Shown: positions 1-8,311, counted from the stretch's first letter. The stretch is DNA of 29,429 bases from JBKEDC01 sp047971925 (GCA_047971925.1 JBKEAC010000101.1:1-29429), one strand, 5' to 3'. Notes: generated from the sequence alone by a model not told the origin. Numbers and translations are program-made.

Positions 1-650
1 ATCAGAACTATACGCTTTATGTGAACCCTTACTTGGTGCTTCAACAAGGCGGGCAATACACCAAGCATATTTACATCGGTTCGCAACGCATTGTAAGTAA
101 GTTCGGCGATGTGGGTTCATTTGGCGTTGATCCACGGAGAGAAGAATATGCAGGGACGAATGTAAGCGGAACAAGCGTTCCCGATTACGCCAATAAATAC
201 AAGGCTTTGCAAGAAGTAATCAAGCAAAACTATGCTAGTTTTGAAATAGACTACTACGGTGCCAATAACGACGATTATGTGAATGGCGCAGGATTTTGTT
301 GTGGAGAAAGCATGCAAAGCAAAAGCATTCCCACCACAGGCGATGCGTATGAGAAGTTGCAGTATTATTATCACCCAGACCACCTCGGTTCAGCTTCGTA
401 TATTACCAATTTAGATGGCGAAGTAGTGCAGCATATCGAGTATGTGCCCTTCGGTGAAGTCTTCCTAGAAGAACGCAACAACACGTGGAATACACCGTTT
501 CTATTTAATGGTAAGGAGTTGGATGAAGAGACGGGCTTGTATTATTATGGAGCGAGGTATTATAATCCGAGGGTTGGGATTTGGTATGGTGTGGATCCGC
601 TTCATGAACACTCTGTGTATTCCTTCATTTACTTACCGTTAGGTGCGTGA
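1..650 (+). CDS. RHS repeat-associated core protein, C-terminal part
   Basis: The frame is open from the left edge (first full codon at base 3), so the gene starts outside the window. Visible RHS-core hallmarks are the YYYHPDHLGSASYITN block, the YVPFGEVF block, FNGKELDEETGLYYYGARYY and the closing NPRVGIWYGVDPL. In RHS/YD-repeat proteins the core encloses a cargo and is followed by a variable C-terminal tip, often a toxin. Here only about 15 residues (HEHSVYSFIYLPLGA) follow DPL before the TGA, so no toxin domain is present. The tip is either lost or replaced, since a GC-rich repeat starts right at the stop codon. No immunity gene is recognisable downstream. The family call is firm. Whether the protein is functional is unknown. 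Confidence 0.88.
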   Translation, partial: QNYTLYVNPYLVLQQGGQYTKHIYIGSQRIVSKFGDVGSFGVDPRREEYAGTNVSGTSVPDYANKYKALQEVIKQNYASFEIDYYGANNDDYVNGAGFCCGESMQSKSIPTTGDAYEKLQYYYHPDHLGSASYITNLDGEVVQHIEYVPFGEVFLEERNNTWNTPFLFNGKELDEETGLYYYGARYYNPRVGIWYGVDPLHEHSVYSFIYLPLGA

Positions 651-790
651 GCGATTGCAGTGGAAATCCTTTTAAGTGGGCTTTGGTTCTCGCCCACTTA
701 AAAGATTGCAACGGAAAGCGCGACGGCATGGCGGGGGTACAGGGGCGGGCAAATGCCGGCACGCCCAAAAAAACAAAACCTAGTGCAATG
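651..790. repeat. GC-rich stem-loop repeat after the RHS gene
   Basis: A perfect 13-bp inverted repeat lies at 669-681 and 692-704 (CTTTTAAGTGGGC and its complement) around a 10-nt loop. A near-direct repeat GATTGCAGTGGAAA / GATTGCAACGGAAA lies at about 654 and 704. Bases 715-770 are much richer in G+C than the rest of the window. No convincing gene was found: the open frame on the opposite strand (625-819) is explained by base composition. It looks like a dispersed intergenic repeat, but that needs a genome search. The rest of the 383-base gap to carA holds the promoter and leader listed below. Confidence 0.5.
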
Positions 791-883
791 TGATAAAAAG
801 AGAATGAATATTCTTCCAATTTTAAAATTTCATTAGAATTGAAAATATTTTCACTTCATTCTTCATTTTCCACATGTTTTGTA

Positions 884-891
884 TATCTTTG
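884..891 (+). promoter_or_regulatory. candidate carAB promoter, -7 box
   Basis: TATCTTTG matches the Bacteroidetes -7 consensus TAnnTTTG exactly. No good TTTG -33 box is visible at the usual distance. Transcription would start near 897, giving a leader of about 135 nt before carA. A tiny frame, MNRIILEL, runs from 904 to 930 in that leader and could be a leader peptide. Confidence 0.55.
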
Positions 892-966
892 CGGGCAATA
901 AATATGAACAGAATAATTTTGGAATTGTGAAAACACACATCCCACTTCAATATTAAAGAACTAAGC

Positions 967-1010
967 AAAATGCGTTTGAGCTACATTTAAGTAGTCAAAC
1001 GCATTTTTTA
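967..1010 (+). terminator. terminator-like hairpin in the carAB leader (possible attenuator)
   Basis: Bases 967-984 pair with 991-1007 (AAAATGCGTTTGA..CTAC) in a 17-bp stem with one bulged G and a 6-nt loop, followed by a run of T. It sits after the candidate carA promoter and 24 bases before the carA start. It therefore fits an attenuator of carAB, or else the terminator of a short upstream transcript. Confidence 0.6.
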
Positions 1011-1033
1011 TATAATTATTAGCAATCATTGAG

Positions 1034-2119
1034 ATGACAGAGGCAAAAAAAGTCAGTTTAATTTTAGAAGACGGCACACGTTTTGAAGGAAAGTCTTTCG
1101 GTTATGAAAAGTCGGCATCGGGCGAAATTGTGTTCTACACCGCCATGACTGGTTATCCAGAAAGTTTAACCGACCCATCTTATACCGGTCAGATTTTAGT
1201 TTCAACCTTTCCATTAATTGGTAATTATGGGACTCCAAACGATGGCGTAGCAAACAAAATCTATGAAAATTTCGAGTCGGAAAAAATTCACACCACAGGT
1301 TTAATCATCTCCGACTACTCGGTGGAATATAGCCACTGGAATGCACAGAAGAGTTTAGGCGATTGGCTAAAAGAGCAAAAGGTGCCTGGAATTTATGGTA
1401 TCGACACGCGTGCACTAACCAAAATATTGCGTGAAAAAGGCTCTATGCTTGGCAAAATTGAGTTTGAAGCTGAACCTATTGAGTTTTATAACCCCAATGC
1501 CGAAAACCTTATTGCAAAAGTAAGCTGCACCGAGATTGAAACTTATGGTAATGGCGAACACAAAGTTGTGCTTGTGGATTGTGGCACGAAAAACAACATC
1601 ATTCGTTGTCTTTTGAACAGAAACACAACCGTGGTGCGTGTGCCTTGGAATTATGATTTCACGCATGAAAACTACGATGGCGTGTTCATTTCAAATGGTC
1701 CTGGCGACCCTGCGCAAGCCGATGCTACGGTGGAAAATATTAAAAAAGCCATTGAAATAGGGAAACCAATCATGGGTATTTGCATGGGAAACCAATTACT
1801 TGCACGTGCAGCTGGTGCGCAAACCTACAAAATGCCTTTCGGGCACAGAAGTCACAACCAACCTGTGTTGCTTGCCGATAGCGACCGCTGCTTTATTACA
1901 TCGCAAAACCATGGCTTTGCAATCGACACCAAAACCCTTTCTGCCGATTGGGAAGAACTGTTTGTGAATGTGAACGACGGAACCAATGAGGGTATTCGCC
2001 ACAAATCAAAACCATTCTTTTCAACACAGTTTCACCCTGAAGCCTCAAGTGGTCCTGTAGATACAGAATATCTGTTTGATGAATTTATCGCCAACATTAT
2101 AAAATCAAAAAAAGCCTAA
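1034..2119 (+). CDS. carA: carbamoyl-phosphate synthase small (glutaminase) subunit
   Basis: This 361-residue protein is the normal length for CarA. It hydrolyses glutamine and passes ammonia to CarB to make carbamoyl phosphate for pyrimidines and arginine. The N-terminal CPSase domain (about 1-150) contains the typical FYTAMTGYPESLTDPSYTGQI block. The class I amidotransferase domain carries the nucleophile Cys250 in GICMGNQLL and the His334/Glu336 pair in TQFHPEA, so the catalytic triad is complete. The oxyanion region SNGPGDP is also present. ATG at 1034 is the only sensible start and follows the leader hairpin. carB begins 18 bases after the stop, so the two are one operon and the subunits are made together. 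Confidence 0.97.
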   Translation: MTEAKKVSLILEDGTRFEGKSFGYEKSASGEIVFYTAMTGYPESLTDPSYTGQILVSTFPLIGNYGTPNDGVANKIYENFESEKIHTTGLIISDYSVEYSHWNAQKSLGDWLKEQKVPGIYGIDTRALTKILREKGSMLGKIEFEAEPIEFYNPNAENLIAKVSCTEIETYGNGEHKVVLVDCGTKNNIIRCLLNRNTTVVRVPWNYDFTHENYDGVFISNGPGDPAQADATVENIKKAIEIGKPIMGICMGNQLLARAAGAQTYKMPFGHRSHNQPVLLADSDRCFITSQNHGFAIDTKTLSADWEELFVNVNDGTNEGIRHKSKPFFSTQFHPEASSGPVDTEYLFDEFIANIIKSKKA

Positions 2120-2137
2120 CCGAACTATATTAATATT

Positions 2138-5100
2138 ATGATCCGATTAAATACGAGTATAAAAAAAGTTATCGTTCTAGGTTCTGGAGCGTTGAAAATT
2201 GGCGAGGCAGGAGAATTCGACTACTCAGGTTCGCAAGCCCTCAAAGCCCTCAAAGAAGAAGGCATTGAGTCGGTGCTTATTAACCCGAATATTGCCACCA
2301 TTCAAACTTCGCAAGACATTGCCGACAAGGTATATTTCTTGCCTGTAACAGCTCCGTTTGTTGAACAAGTTATCATTAAAGAAAAACCCGATGGTATTCT
2401 CTTGGCATTTGGTGGACAAACGGCTTTGAACTGCGGTGTGGAATTGTTCCGAACAGGCATTCTCGAAAAATACAACATTCAAGTAGTGGGAACGCCCGTT
2501 CAATCAATTATTGACACCGAAGACCGCGAAATATTTGCTGGCAAGCTCAAGGAAATTGATGTGCTTACTCCCAAGTCGATTGCTTGTACCACCATGGAGC
2601 AGGGTTTTGCCGCCGCTAAAGAAATAGGATTTCCTATCATCGTGCGTGCTGCCTTCACACTTGGAGGACTAGGTTCGGGTTTCTGTGCCAACGATAAAGA
2701 ACTTGAAGAGCTATTAACTAGTGCCTTTTCATATTCGCCACAAGTGTTGGTGGAAGAATCTATTAAAGGTTGGAAAGAGGTGGAATATGAAGTGGTGCGC
2801 GACAAATACAACAACTGTATCACGGTGTGCAACATGGAAAACTTCGATCCACTTGGTATCCACACCGGCGAAAGTATCGTGGTTGCACCATCGCAAACTC
2901 TTTCTAATGCCGAATATCACAAGCTACGCGAAATTTCTATCCGAATTATTCGCCACATTGGTGTGGTGGGTGAATGTAATGTGCAGTTTGCCCTCGACCC
3001 CTATTCTGAAGATTATCGTGTGATCGAGGTAAATGCTCGTCTTTCTCGCTCGTCGGCTTTAGCATCGAAAGCTACTGGCTATCCGCTAGCATTTGTGGCT
3101 GCGAAACTAGGATTGGGCTACGGATTGCATGAATTGAAAAACTCAGTGACTAAAGTAACTACTGCCTGTTTTGAACCTGCCTTAGACTATGTGGTTTGTA
3201 AAATTCCTCGTTGGGACTTAAACAAATTCAGCGGTGTATCGAAAAACTTAGGTAGCTCGATGAAATCAGTGGGTGAAATCATGTCGATTGGTCGAAGCTT
3301 TGAAGAAGCAATTCAAAAAGGATTACGCATGGTGGGACTAGGCATGCATGGATTTGTGGCAAACAACATTGTGCAAAGCCACGAAGAAATTGAAACCGAA
3401 CTTGCTAATCCAACCGACCGCCGAATCTTTGCTGTTGCAGCTGCTTTCGATAAAGGATATACAATCGAACAAATTCACAACATCACCAAGATTGACTGCT
3501 GGTTCTTGCAAAAGCTTTTCAACATTCACAACCTCAAAGAAAAATTGTCATCATTTTCTTCTATGCAACAAGTCGATGTGAATACCTTGCGAAGTGTGAA
3601 ACAATCAGGATTCTCAGATTTCCAAATTGCTCGCTTAGTTCTAAAAACTAGTGGCAAAGAAATCAGCAACGACTTGCTTAAAGTACGCAACTATCGTAAA
3701 GAAAAGGGCGTTACTCCATTTGTAAAACAAATTGACACATTGGCTGGTGAATATCCTGCTCAAACCAATTATTTATATCTCACTTATAATGGTTCGGAGC
3801 ATGATGTGAATTTTGCCCAAGATAATAAATCAATCGTTGTGCTCGGTTCTGGTGCCTACCGCATTGGTAGCTCAGTAGAATTCGACTGGTGCTCGGTGAA
3901 TGCCATCAACACCATTCGAAAAGAGGGATATCGTGCCATCATGATTAACTACAACCCCGAAACGGTAAGTACAGATTACGACACTTGCGACCGCCTCTAT
4001 TTCGATGAACTTTCGTTTGAACGTGTGATGGACATCTACGACATGGAGATACCTAAAGGCGTGATTGTATCGGTGGGTGGGCAGATTCCAAACAACTTGG
4101 CAATGCGCTTGCACGGACAAAACGTGCCTATCATGGGAACATCGGCTTTGAAAATCGACAATGCGGAAGACCGCCAGAAGTTTAGTTCACTGCTCGATGA
4201 AATTGGTGTTGACCAACCTCGCTGGAGCGAACTAACAAGCGTGCAACACATCTATGACTTCGTCGATGAAGTAGGATTCCCCGTGCTCATTCGTCCTTCT
4301 TATGTGCTTTCGGGTGCTGCCATGAATGTGGTTTCAAACAAAGAACAATTAGAACACTTCTTAAACATGGCTGCTGCTGTTTCTAAAGAACACCCCGTGG
4401 TTGTTTCGGAATTCATTGAGCAAGCCAAAGAAATTGAAGTCGATGCTGTGGCTGATAATGGAGAAGTTGTTGCCTATGCAATATCGGAACACGTGGAATA
4501 TGCTGGCGTGCACTCGGGTGATGCAACGATCGTTTTCCCTCCGCAAAAGCTTTATGTGGAAACCATTCGTCGAATTAAAAAGATTTCACGCGAAATTGCT
4601 AAAGCCCTCAACATTTCAGGACCTTTCAACATGCAATTCCTTGCCAAAGACAACGATATAAAAGTTATTGAGTGCAACTTGCGTGCTTCACGTTCGTTTC
4701 CTTTCATCTCGAAAGTGATGAAAATTAACATGATTGAAATCGCTACGAAAGTAATGATGGGCGTGCCGTATGAGCGCCCCGATAAATCGCTGTTTGAACT
4801 AGACTATGTGGGTGTGAAAGCTCCTCAATTCTCATTCCATCGATTGCTTAATGCCGACCCTGTTTTGGGTGTTGACATGGCATCGACTGGCGAGGTGGCA
4901 TGCATTGGCGAGAACTTCTATGAGGCTCTGCTGAAATCAATGCTCTCGGTTGGCTATCGCTATCCAAAGAAAAACATCTTGATTTCTTCGGGTCCAGCTC
5001 ATTCTAAATTAGAATTGCTAAACACCGCCAAATTACTTCAAAAGAATGGCTATAATGTTTATGCCACCGAAGGAACTCATCGTTATTTCCGTGAAAACGA

Positions 5101-5374
5101 CGTGGAATCGACCATGTTGCACTGGCCCGATGAATCAGACCGCCAACCCAACATTAGCACCTACTTAAAGGAACGCAAAATTGATTTAGTGATTAATATC
5201 CCTAAAAACTTCACCAAACGCGAATTAAGCAATGGCTACCGCATCCGTCGTCAATCAATCGACTACAACGTGCCGTTAATTACCAACTCACGTGTGGCAA
5301 GCGCATTCATTCAAGCGGTGTGCACCTACAAGTTTGAAGATATCAACATTAAACATTGGGACGAATACAAATAG
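2138..5374 (+). CDS. carB: carbamoyl-phosphate synthase large subunit
   Basis: The 1078-residue protein has the usual duplicated CarB layout. A first ATP-grasp synthetase half (about 10-400) phosphorylates bicarbonate. An oligomerisation region follows. The second synthetase half begins near residue 565 (VVLGSGAYRIGSSVEFDW) and phosphorylates carbamate. A C-terminal MGS-like allosteric domain starts near 945 (ILISSGPAHSKLELL). Both halves keep their glycine-rich P-loops and the ECN/EVN-R-SRS metal and ATP-binding blocks. Several motifs, such as GSGALKIGEAGEFDYSGSQA and GECNVQFALDP, recall the animal CAD/CPS1 type more than E. coli CarB. It forms the enzyme with CarA, encoded just upstream. 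Confidence 0.97.
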   Translation: MIRLNTSIKKVIVLGSGALKIGEAGEFDYSGSQALKALKEEGIESVLINPNIATIQTSQDIADKVYFLPVTAPFVEQVIIKEKPDGILLAFGGQTALNCGVELFRTGILEKYNIQVVGTPVQSIIDTEDREIFAGKLKEIDVLTPKSIACTTMEQGFAAAKEIGFPIIVRAAFTLGGLGSGFCANDKELEELLTSAFSYSPQVLVEESIKGWKEVEYEVVRDKYNNCITVCNMENFDPLGIHTGESIVVAPSQTLSNAEYHKLREISIRIIRHIGVVGECNVQFALDPYSEDYRVIEVNARLSRSSALASKATGYPLAFVAAKLGLGYGLHELKNSVTKVTTACFEPALDYVVCKIPRWDLNKFSGVSKNLGSSMKSVGEIMSIGRSFEEAIQKGLRMVGLGMHGFVANNIVQSHEEIETELANPTDRRIFAVAAAFDKGYTIEQIHNITKIDCWFLQKLFNIHNLKEKLSSFSSMQQVDVNTLRSVKQSGFSDFQIARLVLKTSGKEISNDLLKVRNYRKEKGVTPFVKQIDTLAGEYPAQTNYLYLTYNGSEHDVNFAQDNKSIVVLGSGAYRIGSSVEFDWCSVNAINTIRKEGYRAIMINYNPETVSTDYDTCDRLYFDELSFERVMDIYDMEIPKGVIVSVGGQIPNNLAMRLHGQNVPIMGTSALKIDNAEDRQKFSSLLDEIGVDQPRWSELTSVQHIYDFVDEVGFPVLIRPSYVLSGAAMNVVSNKEQLEHFLNMAAAVSKEHPVVVSEFIEQAKEIEVDAVADNGEVVAYAISEHVEYAGVHSGDATIVFPPQKLYVETIRRIKKISREIAKALNISGPFNMQFLAKDNDIKVIECNLRASRSFPFISKVMKINMIEIATKVMMGVPYERPDKSLFELDYVGVKAPQFSFHRLLNADPVLGVDMASTGEVACIGENFYEALLKSMLSVGYRYPKKNILISSGPAHSKLELLNTAKLLQKNGYNVYATEGTHRYFRENDVESTMLHWPDESDRQPNISTYLKERKIDLVINIPKNFTKRELSNGYRIRRQSIDYNVPLITNSRVASAFIQAVCTYKFEDINIKHWDEYK

Positions 5375-5419
5375 CATCCTCCCCTCCCTCTAACTTCCCC
5401 TTTGGGAAAAGATGAAAAT

Positions 5420-5457
5420 AACAAAGGAGAAACCGAAATCGGTTTCTCCTTTGTTTA
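5420..5457 (+). terminator. intrinsic terminator of carAB
   Basis: A perfect 16-bp stem (5420-5435 with 5440-5455; core AAAGGAGAAACCG) surrounds an AAAT loop and ends in a T-rich stretch, 45 bases after the carB stop. Confidence 0.9.
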
Positions 5458-5478
5458 TTATTATAACTCCTAAATCCT

Positions 5479-5486
5479 TATCTTTG
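5479..5486 (+). promoter_or_regulatory. -7 box almost abutting the next start codon
   Basis: TATCTTTG fits TAnnTTTG and ends four bases before the ATG at 5491. The mRNA would be leaderless or nearly so. The only TTTG upstream (5450-5453) is about 25 bases away, longer than the usual spacer. Confidence 0.45.
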
Positions 5487-5490
5487 CCGC

Positions 5491-5676
5491 ATGAAAATTA
5501 GCAACACCAAAGCCTTTATGGCATTTCTCGCAGGACTAACCGATGGACTCATCACTCGCCTACTCCTTCATTGGATTTTCCCTAGCATGAGCCGAAACCT
5601 TTCTACTTGCATTGTAATTGGTGTCGGATTGTGCTCATTTATTCTCAGTGCAAAGCTTTTGAAAAGCAGGGAGTAA
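5491..5676 (+). CDS. small membrane protein, function unknown
   Basis: The product is a 61-residue protein with two hydrophobic stretches (about 9-31 and 38-57) separated by a short polar turn containing MSRN, and with a charged end (KSRE). This predicts a two-helix inner-membrane hairpin. I do not recognise a family. Support for a real gene is the -7 promoter motif directly in front of the ATG and its place between the carAB terminator and a palindromic spacer. Against it are its small size and lack of any recognisable homologue. Confidence 0.5.
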   Translation: MKISNTKAFMAFLAGLTDGLITRLLLHWIFPSMSRNLSTCIVIGVGLCSFILSAKLLKSRE

Positions 5677-5681
5677 GAATC

Positions 5682-5751
5682 AGTTGTCAGTAAGGAGTCA
5701 GGGATTAGTGCACCCCTGCTCCCTAACCACTGATAACTGATAACTGATAAC
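5682..5751. repeat. imperfect palindrome with CTGATAA direct repeats
   Basis: ATCAGTTGTCAGT near 5682 is matched in reverse, with one mismatch, by ACTGATAACTGAT at about 5731-5743. The right arm carries three tandem ACTGATA units. An inner CAGGG..CCCTG pairing is also possible. It lies between two convergent genes and may act as a two-way terminator. Confidence 0.45.
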
Positions 5752-5755
5752 TATC

Positions 5756-6853
5756 TCACGAATGAAACACCAAAAGCGGAGTAGTCGAATGAAACACCAT
5801 TTCCCGCGCAACACTCGGATTAAGCAGACGAGTAAGAATATTCCTGCGATGCGTGGTAAGAGAAATTAAATCAACACCATTTTTCACAATGTAATCTTCC
5901 AGCGCACTCAAATAATCCTCCCCTTGCACAATGTCGCACTGAATGCCCACATCAGGATATTTCAATTCTAAATCCTTCTGCAAAGTAGAAAGCTTAGCCT
6001 TTCCTAAAGCACTTGATTGCTCAGAACCCACATGCACACACGAAATATGACGATTAAATTCGCTCGACAAATCAAGCAATTTCGCAATCGACAACAAATC
6101 TTTCTTATCGAAATTAGTAGAATAAATAAGCTTTACCTGCTTGTTATAATCAATCTCTTTAGCCTGAATTGGAACCACCAGAACAGGCACTTTGGCTTTA
6201 TAAATAACCCCAGCAGTTGTACTTCCCACAATGCCATCGCTCTCTCCCGGACCTTTTGAACCCATCACCACCAACTTAGGAGGATTCGCATCAATATAGT
6301 CAAGAATATCATCTTCCGGATAGCCAATTTTAATAATCTGCTCATTCTCTACTTCCGACCAGCGATCACGACCAATTTCGTCGGCCAACTTTTGTAGAAA
6401 CTGAGCAAATTGCACATGAGCAGCCTCCTCGCGAATTTTCATATTCTCAAAATACTCCGCATTCATCGTTACCACTTCCGAATAAGGAACCGTTAGAAAA
6501 TCGAGCTGATTAATAACATGATAAAAAGTGAGCTTCAACTCCAATCGCTGTGCAATTTCAAAAGCCGTTTTTGCAGCTTTAAAAGCATACGTTGAAAAAT
6601 CAATCAACACCACCACCTTATTTTCCTTATCAAAATCTTTCAACTCATCTTTCCCAAGCATCCCATCAACAATTGGCCATGCTCGTTCAACATCTTCAGC
6701 CCTCACTTTCACCTTCACCCCCATGGCTATAGCACCTTGAAGCAAATTCACATTCTTCAGCAAACAATCAACGCCTGCACTTTCTAACATATTTTTGAGC
6801 ACCTCAGCCTTTACATAAGGCAAGTGCGCAATTGTAATTAATTTATCTGTCAT
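5756..6853 (-). CDS. universal stress protein with N-terminal DUF2007-like domain
   Basis: This 365-residue protein combines three parts. Residues 1-65 (MTDKLITIAHLPYVKAEVLK..) look like the DUF2007 putative signal-transducing domain. Residues about 78-228 form a first UspA fold, starting VVVLIDFSTYAFKAAKTAF and ending in MGSKGPGESDGIVGSTTAGV. That end is close to the ATP-binding G-x2-G-x9-G(S/T) motif but one residue shorter. Residues about 240-365 form a second, more degenerate Usp fold without the glycine motif. Such proteins are cytoplasmic and may bind nucleotide. The precise role is not inferable. The gene is alone on its strand and has its own promoter-like sequence. Confidence 0.85.
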   Translation of the reverse strand: MTDKLITIAHLPYVKAEVLKNMLESAGVDCLLKNVNLLQGAIAMGVKVKVRAEDVERAWPIVDGMLGKDELKDFDKENKVVVLIDFSTYAFKAAKTAFEIAQRLELKLTFYHVINQLDFLTVPYSEVVTMNAEYFENMKIREEAAHVQFAQFLQKLADEIGRDRWSEVENEQIIKIGYPEDDILDYIDANPPKLVVMGSKGPGESDGIVGSTTAGVIYKAKVPVLVVPIQAKEIDYNKQVKLIYSTNFDKKDLLSIAKLLDLSSEFNRHISCVHVGSEQSSALGKAKLSTLQKDLELKYPDVGIQCDIVQGEDYLSALEDYIVKNGVDLISLTTHRRNILTRLLNPSVAREMVFHSTTPLLVFHS

Positions 6854-6886
6854 AATTTATATTTAATGTTTACAAAATGTGTTATC

Positions 6887-6900
6887 GCAAATCTATTTGC
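6887..6900 (-). promoter_or_regulatory. promoter -7 box inside a small palindrome, upstream of the stress-protein gene
   Basis: On the minus strand TAGATTTG (6895-6888) fits TAnnTTTG. It overlaps the palindrome GCAAATCTATTTGC, and another GGCAAAT half-site lies at 6908-6914. The region separates two divergent genes, so a dimeric regulator could act here. That last point is inference. Confidence 0.4.
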
Positions 6901-7006
6901 ATCTTTGGCAAATAAAAATAAATTCAACTAAACATTTCAAAGCTAATTGAAGTTTTAATAAAAAAAAAGAAAATCCACACTTTATTACTTAAAAATATTT
7001 ACACTC

Positions 7007-7696
7007 ATGAAAACCGCTCTCATCACCGCAGCCACCAAAGGACTTGGTAAAACAATCGCTCTACACCTAGCAGAACTCGGATGGAATATAGCCATGCACT
7101 ATTTCAACTCGGAAAAAGAAGCCCTAAAACTATACAACTATTTGGAAAAAAAATATCCTAATCAAGAGTTCGGATTATTTCAAGTTGATTTGCAAGACCC
7201 AATTGCTGCAGAACAATTAGTCCCCGAAACTATTAAATTAATGCCCAGCCTCGACCTTCTCATCAACAATGCGGCAATTATCAGAGAATCCCCTCTCCTA
7301 CAATCACCTTTCGATTTAATTGAAAAAACAATGCAGCTGAATTATATTGCTCCAATCATACTAACACGCGATTTTGCACGACTGCTTCCTCAGGGTTCTA
7401 TCATCAACATGCACGACATGCACAAGTCGAAAAATAATCCTAATTATGCTGCTTATGTACTTTCAAAAGATGGACTTGCCAACCTCACCAAACTAGCAGC
7501 ATCAGAATTCTCACCAAACATTAGTGTCAACTCTATTAGTTTTGGCACTCAAGCTTCTGAAATCGAGCATTTGAATGATTCCAACGAAGATGTATATTTT
7601 TTAAAATCAAAATCGGCAGAAAAAGTGCTTTCAACCATCGATTCCATTTTAGCAAACAAACAACTCACAGGACAAATTATTTCATGCGACATTTAA
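7007..7696 (+). CDS. short-chain reductase, pteridine reductase (FolM/PTR1)-like
   Basis: This 229-residue SDR has an N-terminal nucleotide-binding motif TAATKGLGKT, the NNAA motif and the YxxxK pair Tyr150/Lys154. The usual catalytic serine is replaced by Asp137, exactly 13 residues before the Tyr. That Asp-x12-Tyr-x3-Lys arrangement is the pattern of pteridine reductase PTR1 and dihydromonapterin reductase FolM. HYFNSEKEA near residue 31 also resembles the HYHRS motif of PTR1. The likely role is NADPH-dependent reduction of dihydropterin or dihydrofolate in the cytoplasm. A different SDR substrate cannot be excluded. It stands alone, divergent from the stress-protein gene. Confidence 0.8.
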   Translation: MKTALITAATKGLGKTIALHLAELGWNIAMHYFNSEKEALKLYNYLEKKYPNQEFGLFQVDLQDPIAAEQLVPETIKLMPSLDLLINNAAIIRESPLLQSPFDLIEKTMQLNYIAPIILTRDFARLLPQGSIINMHDMHKSKNNPNYAAYVLSKDGLANLTKLAASEFSPNISVNSISFGTQASEIEHLNDSNEDVYFLKSKSAEKVLSTIDSILANKQLTGQIISCDI

Positions 7697-7710
7697 AAAT
7701 CGTCTAACAA

Positions 7711-7988
7711 GCTGAGTTTCGGATAAGATTTTGCCTCAGGCTAATAAGCTTTCATAAACGAACTGCCACCTCAACACAACTCAATTTCAAGAATAACTAC
7801 CAAAATAAAATTAGTGAACTGCAGCTCATCGCACATGGAATTCCTGTTTTACCTATCTTAGCACATCACAATGCATTGTGTGGTGTGCAAGAATTTTTCC
7901 CCGATTAGGGCAAGAACACACAAAATAAACAAGAACACCATTCCCATTTTGGAACTTTCATAGAGCAAAATCTTATCGAAAATACAGC
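7711..7988. mobile_element. MITE-like interval with terminal inverted repeats
   Basis: Bases 7711-7734 and 7965-7988 are inverted repeats. The inner 13 bp (GATAAGATTTTGC) are perfect, and the outer 11 are partly matched, starting GCTG. The 278-bp interval fills almost all of the 348-base gap between two genes. Inside, a frame without a start codon runs from 7708 and ends at 7908 with LIAHGIPVLPILAHHNALC, which resembles the tail of a protein rather than random sequence. No target duplication is obvious. It could be a non-autonomous transposon or a decayed gene flanked by chance repeats. Confidence 0.45.
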
Positions 7989-8006
7989 ATAGTTTCAATT
8001 TTTTAT

Positions 8007-8014
8007 TACATTTG
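8007..8014 (+). promoter_or_regulatory. -7 box before the acidic protein/PspC pair
   Basis: TACATTTG fits TAnnTTTG, 30 bases before the ATG at 8045. No clear -33 box was seen. Confidence 0.45.
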
Positions 8015-8044
8015 CTCTAACTTTTAATTTAAATACATAAAAAT

Positions 8045-8311
8045 ATGCTACCAAAATTTTTACTTGCCGACAACTCACAAGAATCACCTGAAACAATTTA
8101 TGTTGTACATAACGAAGAACCACGTTTCATTGTAGAATCAGACATCGAAGATTTTGAAAAAAATCAAAAAGTACATTGGATTGATGCTAAACCAGAATCA
8201 AAAGAAGTTATTGCAGCTCTTTTAGAAGACGCTGAAGATTTCCTTGAAGCAGAACTTGATTATCAAGATATTTTGCTTGGTGAAGATGATGACGAAGATG
8301 AAGATTATTAA
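8045..8311 (+). CDS. small acidic protein, function unknown
   Basis: The product is 88 residues long and strongly acidic, with no signal peptide or membrane helix. The N-terminal half (YVVHNEEPRFIVESDIEDF) could form a short beta-rich fold. The C-terminal half is an acidic helix ending in GEDDDEDEDY. I do not recognise a family with a known function. A promoter motif lies upstream, and the next gene begins 5 bases after the stop, so it is co-transcribed with the PspC gene and may act with it. Confidence 0.8.
   Translation: MLPKFLLADNSQESPETIYVVHNEEPRFIVESDIEDFEKNQKVHWIDAKPESKEVIAALLEDAEDFLEAELDYQDILLGEDDDEDEDY

Noticed and set aside
625..819. Minus-strand open frame across the GC-rich repeat
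   Set aside because: It is produced by the repeat and the end of the RHS gene on the other strand; no start signal or domain.
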